Shown here one piece after another: positions 46,907-56,872 of a stretch of 64,000 nt of DNA. The stretch spans positions 25,843,462 through 25,907,461 of the forward strand of contig CM055113.1 in the NCBI GenBank assembly GCA_029204225.1, given 5' to 3'. Origin of the DNA: Diphasiastrum complanatum (Eukaryota; Streptophyta; Lycopodiopsida; Lycopodiales; Lycopodiaceae). The number at the start of each line of letters is the position of its first letter. The stretch's first letter is position 1. A program made the position numbers and the translations under genes. The notes below the pieces were generated by a model. It saw nothing but the letters and a program-made list of their open reading frames with translations. It did not search any database and had not been told where the DNA came from.

Positions 46907-48210
46907 ATGGAAAGGTTCCATTTGCATGTTGCACTTCCTATGGAATGCACTCCAATTATTAAGAAAAATTCGAAAGCTGTAGAGAATGTTGCTGCTATAG
47001 TTAGAGAATTGAGAATGAATAATCATAAGAATATAGATTTGTGGGTGGATGGATCAATTTATCCTAATGATCCAGCTACCAATTTGTGTCCAGATTTTAA
47101 GTCTGTAACTCATCTTCTCAGATTTGTATCCGAGCGGATTACTTGGATATTGTCAAAGGTTGTGTGATATTGGAATGCATAGTGTATCTTGTATTAATCA
47201 ACAAATACAGTTTGCTAATCGACAATTGCAACGTGCAAGACAACAATTTCTTCATTATGTGCAACACACTAGTGCTGAAAACAATGCAATCAAGCATGCT
47301 ATATCAGAGTTGAATGCTACAGTCACTACTCTTCAAGGATCAAACCTAGAAATGTTAGAATCCATGGAGGAGTTGCGATCCGACAGTTTATAATCTGTTG
47401 TTGATATAAAAGTTATCAAAAAGACAATGATGATAAGACAAAGAAAGAGAGTATCGATGAAGAATGTTGATGACTTATCTACACACAACGACAATCAGAA
47501 AAAATAGATTCGAGCATTTAAGTAAGTTTTCTTATAAACAGTTTATTTGATTTGTATTGGTCATACAAGTTTCATTTGCATTTAATAATATGCATTATCA
47601 ATTTATTAAACATAATTTGAGTTTTATATGTTTGTTGCAGATCATATGTTTGGTGGCAAAGAACTATTTAACAGATTGTTCATGCATCGGATCTTCTTTA
47701 AGACATGTTTTACCAAGAAAGTCAGCAAGGCAATGATGAAAAATGCTCGGCTTGACAAAATGAAAAATGAAATTGCAGAGACTGTTGTGAATAAGGTTCA
47801 AACTTACTTGGATGCAAATGTGATACTAGGTGCATGTGATGTTTATGGAATTAGCAGAAATGCTTATTCTACTTTTTTTAGAGTAGTTAAAGAAGCCTTT
47901 TCTCAAGTGTGAAGAAAACATATCTTCCTCGTCCATATCAGGTAAGATTAGCAAGAAATTATTATAATGATGGAATTTTCAAAGTAGTTGGCCAACCACT
48001 TCATATAGCTCAGTTATATAAATCAGAATATGGAGAGTGCAATTACAACGATTGCAATAATATTTTTCTTGATAGGGAAAGTATTCTAAAATACATTATT
48101 TGATTCTATAAACTAGACGAACATAAAGAAAATGGAAAGATCATTATTGTAATAAAATTGGATGAAACCAACATTAGAGAAAATTTGGCCTTGGAAAGGG
48201 CTTTATAAGG
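46907..48210 (+). pseudogene. Unidentified multi-exon gene, broken
   Basis: Several plus-strand coding-like segments follow one another: 46,907-47,167; 47,124-47,393 (INQQIQFANRQLQRARQQFL and a helical, coiled-coil-like tail); a donor AAGTAAGTTT at about 47,520 and an acceptor TTTGTTGCAG at about 47,640; 47,641-47,910 (ELFNRLFMHRIFFKTCFTKK, GACDVYGISRNAYSTFFRVV); after a one-base slip 47,909-48,103 (TYLPRPYQVRLARNYYNDG); and in a third frame 48,104-48,208 (KLDEHKENGKIIIVIKLDET). The consistent composition, splice sites and frame changes point to a decayed real gene, perhaps about 400 codons or more. I do not recognise the family. It lacks retrotransposon or known transposase motifs. Confidence 0.5.
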
Positions 48211-48353
48211 ATTGCCACATAGGATGACAATTTTTTGGCAATGTAAAATACTAAAATAAAATCTTTTTTTTTGCCCGCAGTCCTGGCCACACAGTCTTCG
48301 ATGATTAGCTATTATGTGGGTAATATAGTCTGTGACAAAAAAAAATCATAACT

Positions 48354-48588
48354 TTTGAACGACAACTCGGATTGAGACAATTACAGTGCCATTAGAAAGC
48401 CCTTGACGAGAACTTTTCAATGACATCCAAGATAACCCAGTTCCGAGCTACGATGAAGAAGTTATGGCCAGTCATAGCTTTGGTTGGTCAACACTTGGTC
48501 AACCCAATACCTCTTTCAAGCGCAGTTGACCTGTGTGACACCGTAATCTAATGGCACCGTAATCGTCTCAATTTGAGTTGTGGTTCAA
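48354..48588. repeat. Short foldback: ~41-bp inverted repeats around a 150-bp loop
   Basis: The left stem 48,354-48,395 (with GATTGAGACAATTACAGTGC) and right stem 48,548-48,588 (with GGCACCGTAATCGTCTCAAT) are inverted copies with a few mismatches. No gene overlaps it. It may be part of a larger retroelement leader or a small inverted-repeat element. Confidence 0.75.
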
Positions 48589-48599
48589 ATTTGAGTGTT

Positions 48600-51376
48600 T
48601 TGATTGGACCATGTGAAAGAAACTTTTGAGAAAAAAAATAAAAGGTATCTTTTTGAAAGGCCCCTTTTGTGCTCAAATTTTCTCTAATGAATCATCAAAG
48701 GTTAAAAGTTGGAACGAGTGAGTCTCACGTCGAGGACTTTTGAACAAGACATGCGTTGATTCGATATTCCGTTGGAAGATGCTGATAACGCTTCATCGCG
48801 CGTGAATGATTATGATCGGGGTGTCAAAAATCAGGTGCGCATTGAATCCATATCGCATAAGAAGAGGCTGATATCACATCAGTGCACGAGAGGAGATTGT
48901 CCTCTTTGAAAGTATTTGCTTGCAACTCTCTGTCTTGAGGTGCAGACCTCTTTCTTAGCTGGGTTTTTTTCTTGGAAATAAAGGTTGTATCGTTTCTAAT
49001 TCAAAATTTGGCCTTTGTAAAACTCTCAACGATTTCTTGGTGGGATGTATAATGTGAATCATCATCATGCACAATCCAATTGAATCCATAACATGAATTC
49101 ACATTCTTGTGAGCACTCGCTTTCATCAAACTTATATCATAATCTAGCACGCTAGCATCGATCTTGGTATTTTACTATTCTTCTCAGTAAACGCTTTCAA
49201 GAAAACTGAGCCACAATCATTTAAGCCTTCTTGAATGTCAATCATGCATCCACAATTCAGTTTCTTTCCAGCATCCTTCTTGACAGCAAAAAAAAAAATG
49301 TCACATTCTCATCAAAGTCCATCACTTTGAAGCTTCACTTATAATTATAGTCAATCTCAACAAAATTGTCCAATTCACCGATTATAGTTCCTTCTCTACT
49401 GAGTTTCTTTGCATTCCCTTTGACTCTACTACACATATTTTCTCCCCAACACTTATAAAAATAAATTTCACCCAAAGAGATCAATGGGGCAAGACAGAAC
49501 TCAACAATAGTGGCAATGTGCCTTGATAAGTTAGCTTTTAGTTGATCATAGTCTATTAGTATCATTTATTTGTGATGTAATATTAATCTCATGATATTAT
49601 CAATACAAGCATCATCCACAACCGATCAATGTTTTCTTCTAGAGTGATTTATGATGTAATTGAAACTATTTAAGATTATTTGTAATGGTCCTGATGACAT
49701 GCGGCGAAAGTTGAGGACAACTATTTTGTTATTGACTCCACTAAGCATTGGACATATTAGTCAAGTGATAAATCTGTAGTTCCTCAACAATGTGAGCAAG
49801 TACATAAATGTGTTCAATTGCAAATAGTCACAATTATTGCCCTTTTTGTGCTAATTAGTTAATCTTCTATATATAAATTGTATATGTATATATGTGCTTG
49901 AGCTCAAGCAATTATAACATGCACTACTTTATTGGATGTGTGCTTCTTTGTGGACTACAAGAGACTGTAATTTGGTAGGTGCAAAAGTTGTGCATGCGAT
50001 GATTTTTATGGCAAGTAAAGAATGAAGTGATGATTGCAAATACTTTGTTTGCAAAATTATTGCTCATGAATGCTTGAAAGATATTGTGATGCGAGAGCTT
50101 GATAGTATAGTAAAGTGTGGTTTGAATGATACTCACATCTTTTCCTAACATTTTTATAACTTGTTACAAGGAAGAGCAATTTTCCATACACTAATATAAA
50201 TAAACTAATGTGCACAAACTCCCATATTAATATGAACATAGATTATAGTTGCCCACACCTAAATTTGGGCATCCTTGGGCATTTCTTTCTCTAAAAACTC
50301 TATTTCCTAGTTGGCACTTGTTATAAGGTCTTTTTTGAATTGAAAACTATTCATGGGTTGGTTGATGAGGAGTCTTTTAAACTCGCTACCCAATGCTTTA
50401 TAAGTTTATTAGAAGCTCTCAAATATATGGACATCCAAGTCCTATCCTAACGCCTTCCAACATGGGACTTATTGCTAGAATAGAAGTCAATTAGAAATTC
50501 ATATATAAACTGCAGACTAGACAACTAAGATATGGACAACGTCATGACTTCTAATTAGCAAATTACTTTATCAACATTTGGGGCTTGAACTTCAATCAAG
50601 CACAGTAGGAATGACTCTTTCAAATTTCCCGTCTGCAGAAGTAATTTTAATTTGTGGACTACAAAACGATCATAGGTATACAATTGAATGCTGGTTGTGT
50701 ATGTGATGATTTTATGGCAAGAAAGAATGAACGTGGATCGTGAATGATCTGCAAACAAATTGGTAGTTCGTGGATGTTGGCGATGATAGAAGTTAATAGC
50801 GATCAACATCCTTTGAATGTTACTGTTTTTCGTAATCAGATAGAATATTTGTAATATTTGTAAGATTTTGAGCTTATTTTGTGTGTTAGCCATATATTAT
50901 AAGATGTTGCATCCAGTGTTTTCTGATCTGTAGTGGTAATGCAACAAATCTAAGATGAATTGGAATGTAATGTCATTTGCAAATTCTGTTATGTTTCCTA
51001 ACAATAAAATCATTTGAGGGCATGATTACATAAACCTTCATGTAAATTGTGAACGTGGAAAACCAACATGAAGTAGGAAATTCGCCTCTAGCATTTCTTA
51101 TAGGTCGAGCTTTTCAGGGTACGTTTCTGGGCGACAAGCACGACTTATTTGGAAAAAAAAATTGTGAGTGCGATGCACTCCAATGCCTTGAGGCCAACAC
51201 TCTGGTGGACATCGTTGACAAGAATGAATGAATGGATGCCGTATGAATCTTCTGATTGAGCAGGAGTACATATTGATGGCATTATCCAACACCAAATTCC
51301 AATATGCAGAGCACGCATCGGTTAGTGTAAACGCATGGCAAGTGGCCTAGTCATTCCGGCTCTTTCAATATTTAGC
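48600..51376. other. Long AT-rich intergenic stretch
   Basis: No convincing coding region on either strand. Two diverged versions of one ~130-base segment are visible at about 49,950-50,080 and 50,640-50,780 (shared TTTGTGGACTACAA, GCGATGATTTTTATGGCAAG-like and AAAGAATGAA words). The right end is the 3' flank of the chitinase gene. Confidence 0.5.
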
Positions 51377-51609
51377 TTAGGTAGAGAGAAAAGAAGCCAC
51401 GGCCTGCTCCGTGCTGAAGCCACTTCCTTTGTCATTGTCCACGTTGAAGATCATGATGCCTGGGATGGTCAACTGCTGGGCGGCTCCAATGAAGTCGGAT
51501 CCCTGCAGTCCTCGGCCAGCCGCCTCCACGCTAGGTAGCAGCTTGCTAGCATCGAAGCTGCCAGCCACAGTGTTGTATCTGTTTATGAAGTCGGATTGCG
51601 ATGCCAAGC

Positions 51610-51614
51610 CATCA
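51610..51614. repeat. Target-site duplication, left
   Basis: CATCA, repeated at 56,868-56,872 directly outside the other LTR. Five bases is the length made by LTR retrotransposon integrases. Confidence 0.93.
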
Positions 51615-52534
51615 TGTTGCGCCGGCGCCTCAAAGGGCGCTGGGACTTGAGCGGTTTCCCCAACACGCGCTTAAGTCTAACATTCATCCATCATGCACTT
51701 ACGTAAAAGCCAACTCAGAATCGTAACAAGCTTAACCATTCAGACTTAAGAAAACTGGAATCCCAACCAACCCGAAAGCCAACTCAGAATCCGTCCCCAA
51801 AAGGTAACCAAAGGCAAAGACAAGCCACACATGAAACCCAAGGCATAGTGGTCGCCAAACTGACCAATTGGCATAGCGGCAAGCCCCATGTCGATGACAG
51901 GGACCCTTAGGCGCCAGCGACGCAAAAAGGTTGTAGTAAGGGTCCTTCCACTTGGACCAGTCCCGGAGGCGAAACCGAAATGGTAATCATCCCCAAGGAT
52001 CAACTTTATTAGATTTGGAAGAGGTTACATTCATACATAGACTGACCGGTCTCGGGGCCACCAACATGTGCTGGGCATTGTGCCTGGCTCGTGCTGGTAG
52101 AGGGAGCTGAGACCTGGCGACTGGATTCCTGGCGCTGGTTGAGCTGCCCAAGTTTCTGTCTGCCGGACTCCCCCTATAGTTCTGCTGTGATTCGGCGCAC
52201 CCCCTCTGGTTTGAAACATAGTGCTTTCTGGTAAAGCACGCTTTTTAGGACTTAGTTTTTATTTTGCTGATTAAGCCTGGCAAGCCTGGCAGAATCAGTC
52301 TGGCTCCCGGACATGGGTCCCGGGAGCCGTCCCGGCGGCCGAATCAACCTGCTTTCCTGACTAGGCCATGACTCGAGCTCCAGAGCTAGCTCATGACTTT
52401 GTGACTACTTGACTGGCTCACCACAGGTCGGAGGCTCAGTCCTTGACATTCTAACTTGCTCTGGGACCTTAGGGAGTGTCACCCCTTTGAGTCTTACAGG
52501 GCACGCTGGGTGCACCCAAGTCAGCTTTACAACA
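51615..52534 (-). mobile_element. 3' LTR (920 bp)
   Basis: Plus strand starts TGTTGCGCCGGCGCC and ends CAGCTTTACAACA. No difference from 55,948-56,867 was found by eye. Confidence 0.93.
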
Positions 52535-52545
52535 TCCTCCCCTCG
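52535..52545 (-). promoter_or_regulatory. Polypurine tract
   Basis: On the minus strand CGAGGGGAGGA stands directly before the TG of the 3' LTR; this is where plus-strand DNA synthesis is primed. Confidence 0.82.
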
Positions 52546-52901
52546 TTTGAGAAAGCTGATGTCCTCATCAGGGCCAAACTAGAACCTAAGACTCATGGCA
52601 CGGGCTTAATTCACCGGCCAGACTTTAGTCACATATACAAGGGCACGGGCTTGATTCACCGGCCAAAGAAAACCAACTGTAAAGCAGAGTAATGATATTG
52701 TGTTTTACACCCAGCACAGGAAAAGTGTGGATCTAGTTCACTTACGTAAAACCTGTGTGAAGCTGCTGCACTTAGACATCAAACTGAAGCTCACTCCTCA
52801 ATGAGAAATGCGGCTTACTTTATTAGCATGAAAGAAAAAGGTACTCACGGCTCCCTTAAGCCTCAGATATGTCGTTGTGGTCGCACATCTGGATGAGTCC
52901 C

Positions 52902-55115
52902 CTAGGACTCTAGATATTTCGTTTGGTCGTCCAGGTTGAGCTCCTTGAGCTCTGCATCGGCACTTAGATTCACCTTTGACGTAGAAACTGCAGGCAATGT
53001 TGGCTCCATTTGACCTCGCGTCAACTGGTTTGTCACTGTTGGATGTCTTTCATTAAAAAGATGAGTTTTCGCTTGGTCACACAAGGTGAGCTCCTTGAGC
53101 TCTGCATCGGCACTTGAATTCACCTTTGATGTAGAGACTATAGGCAATTTTGGCTCCATTTGTTCCCGTGCCAGCTGGTCTGTCACTGTTGGTTGTCCTT
53201 CGTTAAATAGGTGAATGAGATTGGGAGGAATGGTTGGCTCAGGTTCATTTGTGTCGTTCTTTTCTAGTTGGTCCCCTGGCACAGCTCTGACGACACAAGG
53301 TCTCCTGCCATTATATAATAACACAAGGTTAACCCCTTTTGCCAAGAAGGCCACCACATGTTCGTTAAACCAACTTAATCCCAAAATAGCGTCGAAGGCA
53401 TCCATCTTCAAGATTGTGAACGTTAGTCGATTCTTCCAGGCTCCCAGAGAGATTGGTAAGTTGGTTGCCAATCTACAAGTGGTCATTGTACCTTTCGCGG
53501 TCTCCACACAAATAGGAGTCACATTTTCTTCACATTGGATGTCCAATTCTCCTGTCAGTTTTTCTGACAAGTAGTTATGAGACGCCCCCAGGTCTACCAT
53601 GAAGTAAATGATCCTGCCTTGAATACAGCCTTTCAGGTACAATAACTTGGATCCTCTCGCAGGAGTCGCCATAAGATGTTCACGATAAGCCGCAAGTGCC
53701 CCTATCTGTTGCAAGGCATTCAGGTCAGACTCCGTCAAATCCGTTTCTGGGTCCTCTTCATCATCTTGTTCACCATCTTCTTGATCAAATGCCTCTCTCT
53801 CCATCCTATCAAATCCTTCAATGGCAGCCATGATTTGCTTATTCAATGGTTTGGGGCATGATCTCCAAGAGTGACCTTGCTGATGACAGTTGAAGCAACG
53901 CATGGAACTGCCCACTGTTGGTGAGCTGTTGCTGTGACTAGTCGAAGATCCAACATTGTTTCTTCTCTGGAACATGTTCCCTCCATTGTTGCCTTGGTTG
54001 CCAAACCCTGTTTTTGTTGGGAATTTATTCACGCTACTCGAGGCTTGGTTGCCATTTGGAGCTGAGTCCCCTCTTGAAAAGAAGCTCGGACTCGGTCTGG
54101 ATCCACTAAATACTCTTGTTGAGGTTGCGGGAGCAGCTGGTGCCAATGTGCTCTCATAATCACAAACCATTTCAGCCGCTCGAATAGTTGAATTGAAATC
54201 ATGGGGCATGTAGCTGTCTATCGCACGTCGGGTCCAGGATTGCATTCCAGACAATAGGTAATGAGTTTTGTCCGCCTCGGACATATCTTCAATAACCCAT
54301 ACACTCTGTCTGAATCTATTGAGGTACTCTCGCAATGACCCTTTCTGTTTGAGCCCCGATAATTCTGTCCTCAATCTCATGTGTGAATCCTTCGGTATGA
54401 ACTCCTCTCGTAACGCGGCTTTGAATGCGTCCCATGTTTGAAAATGCATTCCTGCCATCCGGTACCAATTTGTAGTGTAGCCCTCAAAATATGCTAATGC
54501 CAAGTCAGTTCTTTCTTCCTCAGGAGTGTTCATTAGACGGAAGTAATGGTCCATGTGAAACAACCAATCTTCCACAACTCGAATATCACGCTCTCCTTTG
54601 AAAGTAGGTGGTGCTTTCACTTTGGCAGTCTTTCTTGGGCCCTCCGTGGTTCGCGCTCGTGGTTCTCTTGGTATCTGTGGAGGAGGCGCCACTGCATTCT
54701 CCCTAGTTGCTTCCAACTCTTCAAACCTGGCTTCGAGCTGTGTTAGCCCGTCTCTCATTTCTCTAGCAAGGTTAATTTGGGTAAGATTCATGGCTCGCAA
54801 GGATGTTTGCCATTCTTTCCTTTCGGTTTCTCTATCCTTCTTCACCTCGCTAAGCATAGCCGTCATTGCGCTTGATAAGTATTGCCGCATCTTCACTTCA
54901 AAGAGGTCCTGTTGTGCCTCTGGCAAGGGTTCATCTCTTGGTGTAGGTTCAGAAGGGCCACCCATCTCTTCATGGAGGGGCGCCACTGTGGAGTGCATAC
55001 GCTCTTTCTTTCTCGACTTGGACCTGGTGCCATCTCGATGCATGCGAGAGCTGTATTCTCGAGTCAGCTCTTCTCCGTCCGTCAGTGCTCGTAACTCTTC
55101 AAGATGGTCCTCCAT
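52902..55115 (-). CDS. gag: Gag-protease polyprotein of the TR-GAG element, 737 aa
   Basis: Uninterrupted 737 codons. Residues 70-140 are charged and helical (likely coiled coil). Residues 165-320 form the gypsy-type Retrotrans_gag domain (VEDWLFHMDHYFRL, WDAFKAALREEFIP, LREYLNRFRQSVWVI). A Gly/Asn/Ser-rich linker follows, then the zinc knuckle CFNCHQQGHSWRSC (C407, C410, H415, C420). Residues 495-605 resemble the gypsy aspartic protease (YFMVDLGASHNYLS ... AFDAILGLSWFNEHVV), but the catalytic D-S/T-G reads D-L-G, so activity is doubtful. The C-terminus holds a tandem duplication of about 50 residues (635-684 and 685-734, each starting HLFNE). The frame then ends where RT would start. Start chosen at the first methionine after the leader. 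Confidence 0.93.
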   Translation of the reverse strand: MEDHLEELRALTDGEELTREYSSRMHRDGTRSKSRKKERMHSTVAPLHEEMGGPSEPTPRDEPLPEAQQDLFEVKMRQYLSSAMTAMLSEVKKDRETERKEWQTSLRAMNLTQINLAREMRDGLTQLEARFEELEATRENAVAPPPQIPREPRARTTEGPRKTAKVKAPPTFKGERDIRVVEDWLFHMDHYFRLMNTPEEERTDLALAYFEGYTTNWYRMAGMHFQTWDAFKAALREEFIPKDSHMRLRTELSGLKQKGSLREYLNRFRQSVWVIEDMSEADKTHYLLSGMQSWTRRAIDSYMPHDFNSTIRAAEMVCDYESTLAPAAPATSTRVFSGSRPSPSFFSRGDSAPNGNQASSSVNKFPTKTGFGNQGNNGGNMFQRRNNVGSSTSHSNSSPTVGSSMRCFNCHQQGHSWRSCPKPLNKQIMAAIEGFDRMEREAFDQEDGEQDDEEDPETDLTESDLNALQQIGALAAYREHLMATPARGSKLLYLKGCIQGRIIYFMVDLGASHNYLSEKLTGELDIQCEENVTPICVETAKGTMTTCRLATNLPISLGAWKNRLTFTILKMDAFDAILGLSWFNEHVVAFLAKGVNLVLLYNGRRPCVVRAVPGDQLEKNDTNEPEPTIPPNLIHLFNEGQPTVTDQLAREQMEPKLPIVSTSKVNSSADAELKELTLCDQAKTHLFNERHPTVTNQLTRGQMEPTLPAVSTSKVNLSADAELKELNLDDQTKYLES

Positions 55116-55932
55116 TATAGTCAGAGGTGTACTTCCAACAGATTATCGCCTCAATCCTTTTTATATTTGAAGCTCTCCCTTCTGTCAGCCGGGCCCCACA
55201 GCTCTCTTTTCTTCTTTATTAATCAGCTTCAATGAAAATATCCCTTCCTCAAACTTAGCACGCCCACATCACCTGAGAGCCAAGTAGGAACCAGGTCATT
55301 TGTGTCCAAGCAAGCACACGACAAACGGAACATACCAACCAAAGCAAACATAGAGGATCCCTCTCAAGCCACAAACCCCCCCTGAGACCGGACGTAGGAC
55401 CTTTGCCTAGCCGCGCCCACACAAATCTATCACAGAATTAGCCCACGGGGAAACATCCATCCAACCATCCGTGCTTTCACCATTAAGCAGCACATTGCCT
55501 CAGTCACGCCCCACCACTTTTTGGTCGATAGCCCTTATAGCTAAACGATCGGCAGCTATCCCGCACCGGCAGCTAACCACCCGTGCTTTACACCCGAATT
55601 CGAGCAGCATCTCTGTATCAATGGTTAACCCGTACAGTTCGAATATGTCGCCCCGCACCCCACAAGGTACAGACCGTGCTTTCACCTACCTAGGCAGCAC
55701 TTTGCCTCATCCGTCCTACGTGCAGACAGCGCCAGGCCCGAACCGCGAGAACTGACCGTGCTTACACCTCGAGGGCAGCACTTTGACTCATCAAGTCCCC
55801 CGTTCTGCCGACCACCCCGACCGTGGACGCACCCGTGCTTACACTGTGGGTAGCACCTTGCGCAACGGTTGTCCTGACAAATCCCAAAAACGTGGCCATC
55901 CCTGTGAGACTTGCGTAGCTGACCGGCTAGTC
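55116..55932 (-). other. 5' leader of the TR-GAG element with degenerate ~60-bp repeats
   Basis: An untranslated leader of about 0.8 kb. Between 55,470 and 55,870 a unit of the form CCGTGCTTTCACC then GCAGCACTTTGCCTCA recurs five times with variation (around 55,468, 55,582, 55,675, 55,757 and 55,829). Positions 55,385-55,770 match the palindrome loops at 15,955-16,333 and about 35,444-35,822. Repeated leaders of this type could carry the RNA packaging signal, but that is inference. Confidence 0.75.
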
Positions 55933-55945
55933 GGCTCTGATACCA
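55933..55945 (-). promoter_or_regulatory. Primer binding site for tRNA-iMet
   Basis: The minus strand reads TGGTATCAGAGCC two bases inside the 5' LTR, the standard complement of the 3' end of plant initiator methionine tRNA. Confidence 0.95.
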
Positions 55946-55947
55946 CA

Positions 55948-56867
55948 TGTTGCGCCGGCGCCTCAAAGGGCGCTGGGACTTGAGCGGTTTCCCCAACACG
56001 CGCTTAAGTCTAACATTCATCCATCATGCACTTACGTAAAAGCCAACTCAGAATCGTAACAAGCTTAACCATTCAGACTTAAGAAAACTGGAATCCCAAC
56101 CAACCCGAAAGCCAACTCAGAATCCGTCCCCAAAAGGTAACCAAAGGCAAAGACAAGCCACACATGAAACCCAAGGCATAGTGGTCGCCAAACTGACCAA
56201 TTGGCATAGCGGCAAGCCCCATGTCGATGACAGGGACCCTTAGGCGCCAGCGACGCAAAAAGGTTGTAGTAAGGGTCCTTCCACTTGGACCAGTCCCGGA
56301 GGCGAAACCGAAATGGTAATCATCCCCAAGGATCAACTTTATTAGATTTGGAAGAGGTTACATTCATACATAGACTGACCGGTCTCGGGGCCACCAACAT
56401 GTGCTGGGCATTGTGCCTGGCTCGTGCTGGTAGAGGGAGCTGAGACCTGGCGACTGGATTCCTGGCGCTGGTTGAGCTGCCCAAGTTTCTGTCTGCCGGA
56501 CTCCCCCTATAGTTCTGCTGTGATTCGGCGCACCCCCTCTGGTTTGAAACATAGTGCTTTCTGGTAAAGCACGCTTTTTAGGACTTAGTTTTTATTTTGC
56601 TGATTAAGCCTGGCAAGCCTGGCAGAATCAGTCTGGCTCCCGGACATGGGTCCCGGGAGCCGTCCCGGCGGCCGAATCAACCTGCTTTCCTGACTAGGCC
56701 ATGACTCGAGCTCCAGAGCTAGCTCATGACTTTGTGACTACTTGACTGGCTCACCACAGGTCGGAGGCTCAGTCCTTGACATTCTAACTTGCTCTGGGAC
56801 CTTAGGGAGTGTCACCCCTTTGAGTCTTACAGGGCACGCTGGGTGCACCCAAGTCAGCTTTACAACA
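55948..56867 (-). mobile_element. 5' LTR (920 bp)
   Basis: Same as the 3' LTR; carries the promoter for the minus-strand transcript. Confidence 0.93.
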
Positions 56868-56872
56868 CATCA
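56868..56872. repeat. Target-site duplication, right
   Basis: CATCA, matching 51,610-51,614. Confidence 0.93.

Larger units (their letters stand above)
51615..56867 (-). mobile_element. TR-GAG-type non-autonomous LTR retrotransposon, 5,253 bp, complete
   Basis: It has everything a mobile LTR element needs in cis: two LTRs (TG...CA), 5-base target duplication CATCA, a primer site for tRNA-iMet next to the 5' LTR, a polypurine tract next to the 3' LTR, and one long gag-protease ORF. It has no reverse transcriptase, RNase H or integrase, so it must borrow these from a Ty3/gypsy relative. The LTRs appear identical base for base when read side by side, so insertion is recent. It sits in the same (minus) orientation as the chitinase gene it interrupts. 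Confidence 0.93.

Noticed and set aside
54598-55170. 190-codon plus-strand ORF
   Set aside because: Antisense shadow of the Gag ORF.
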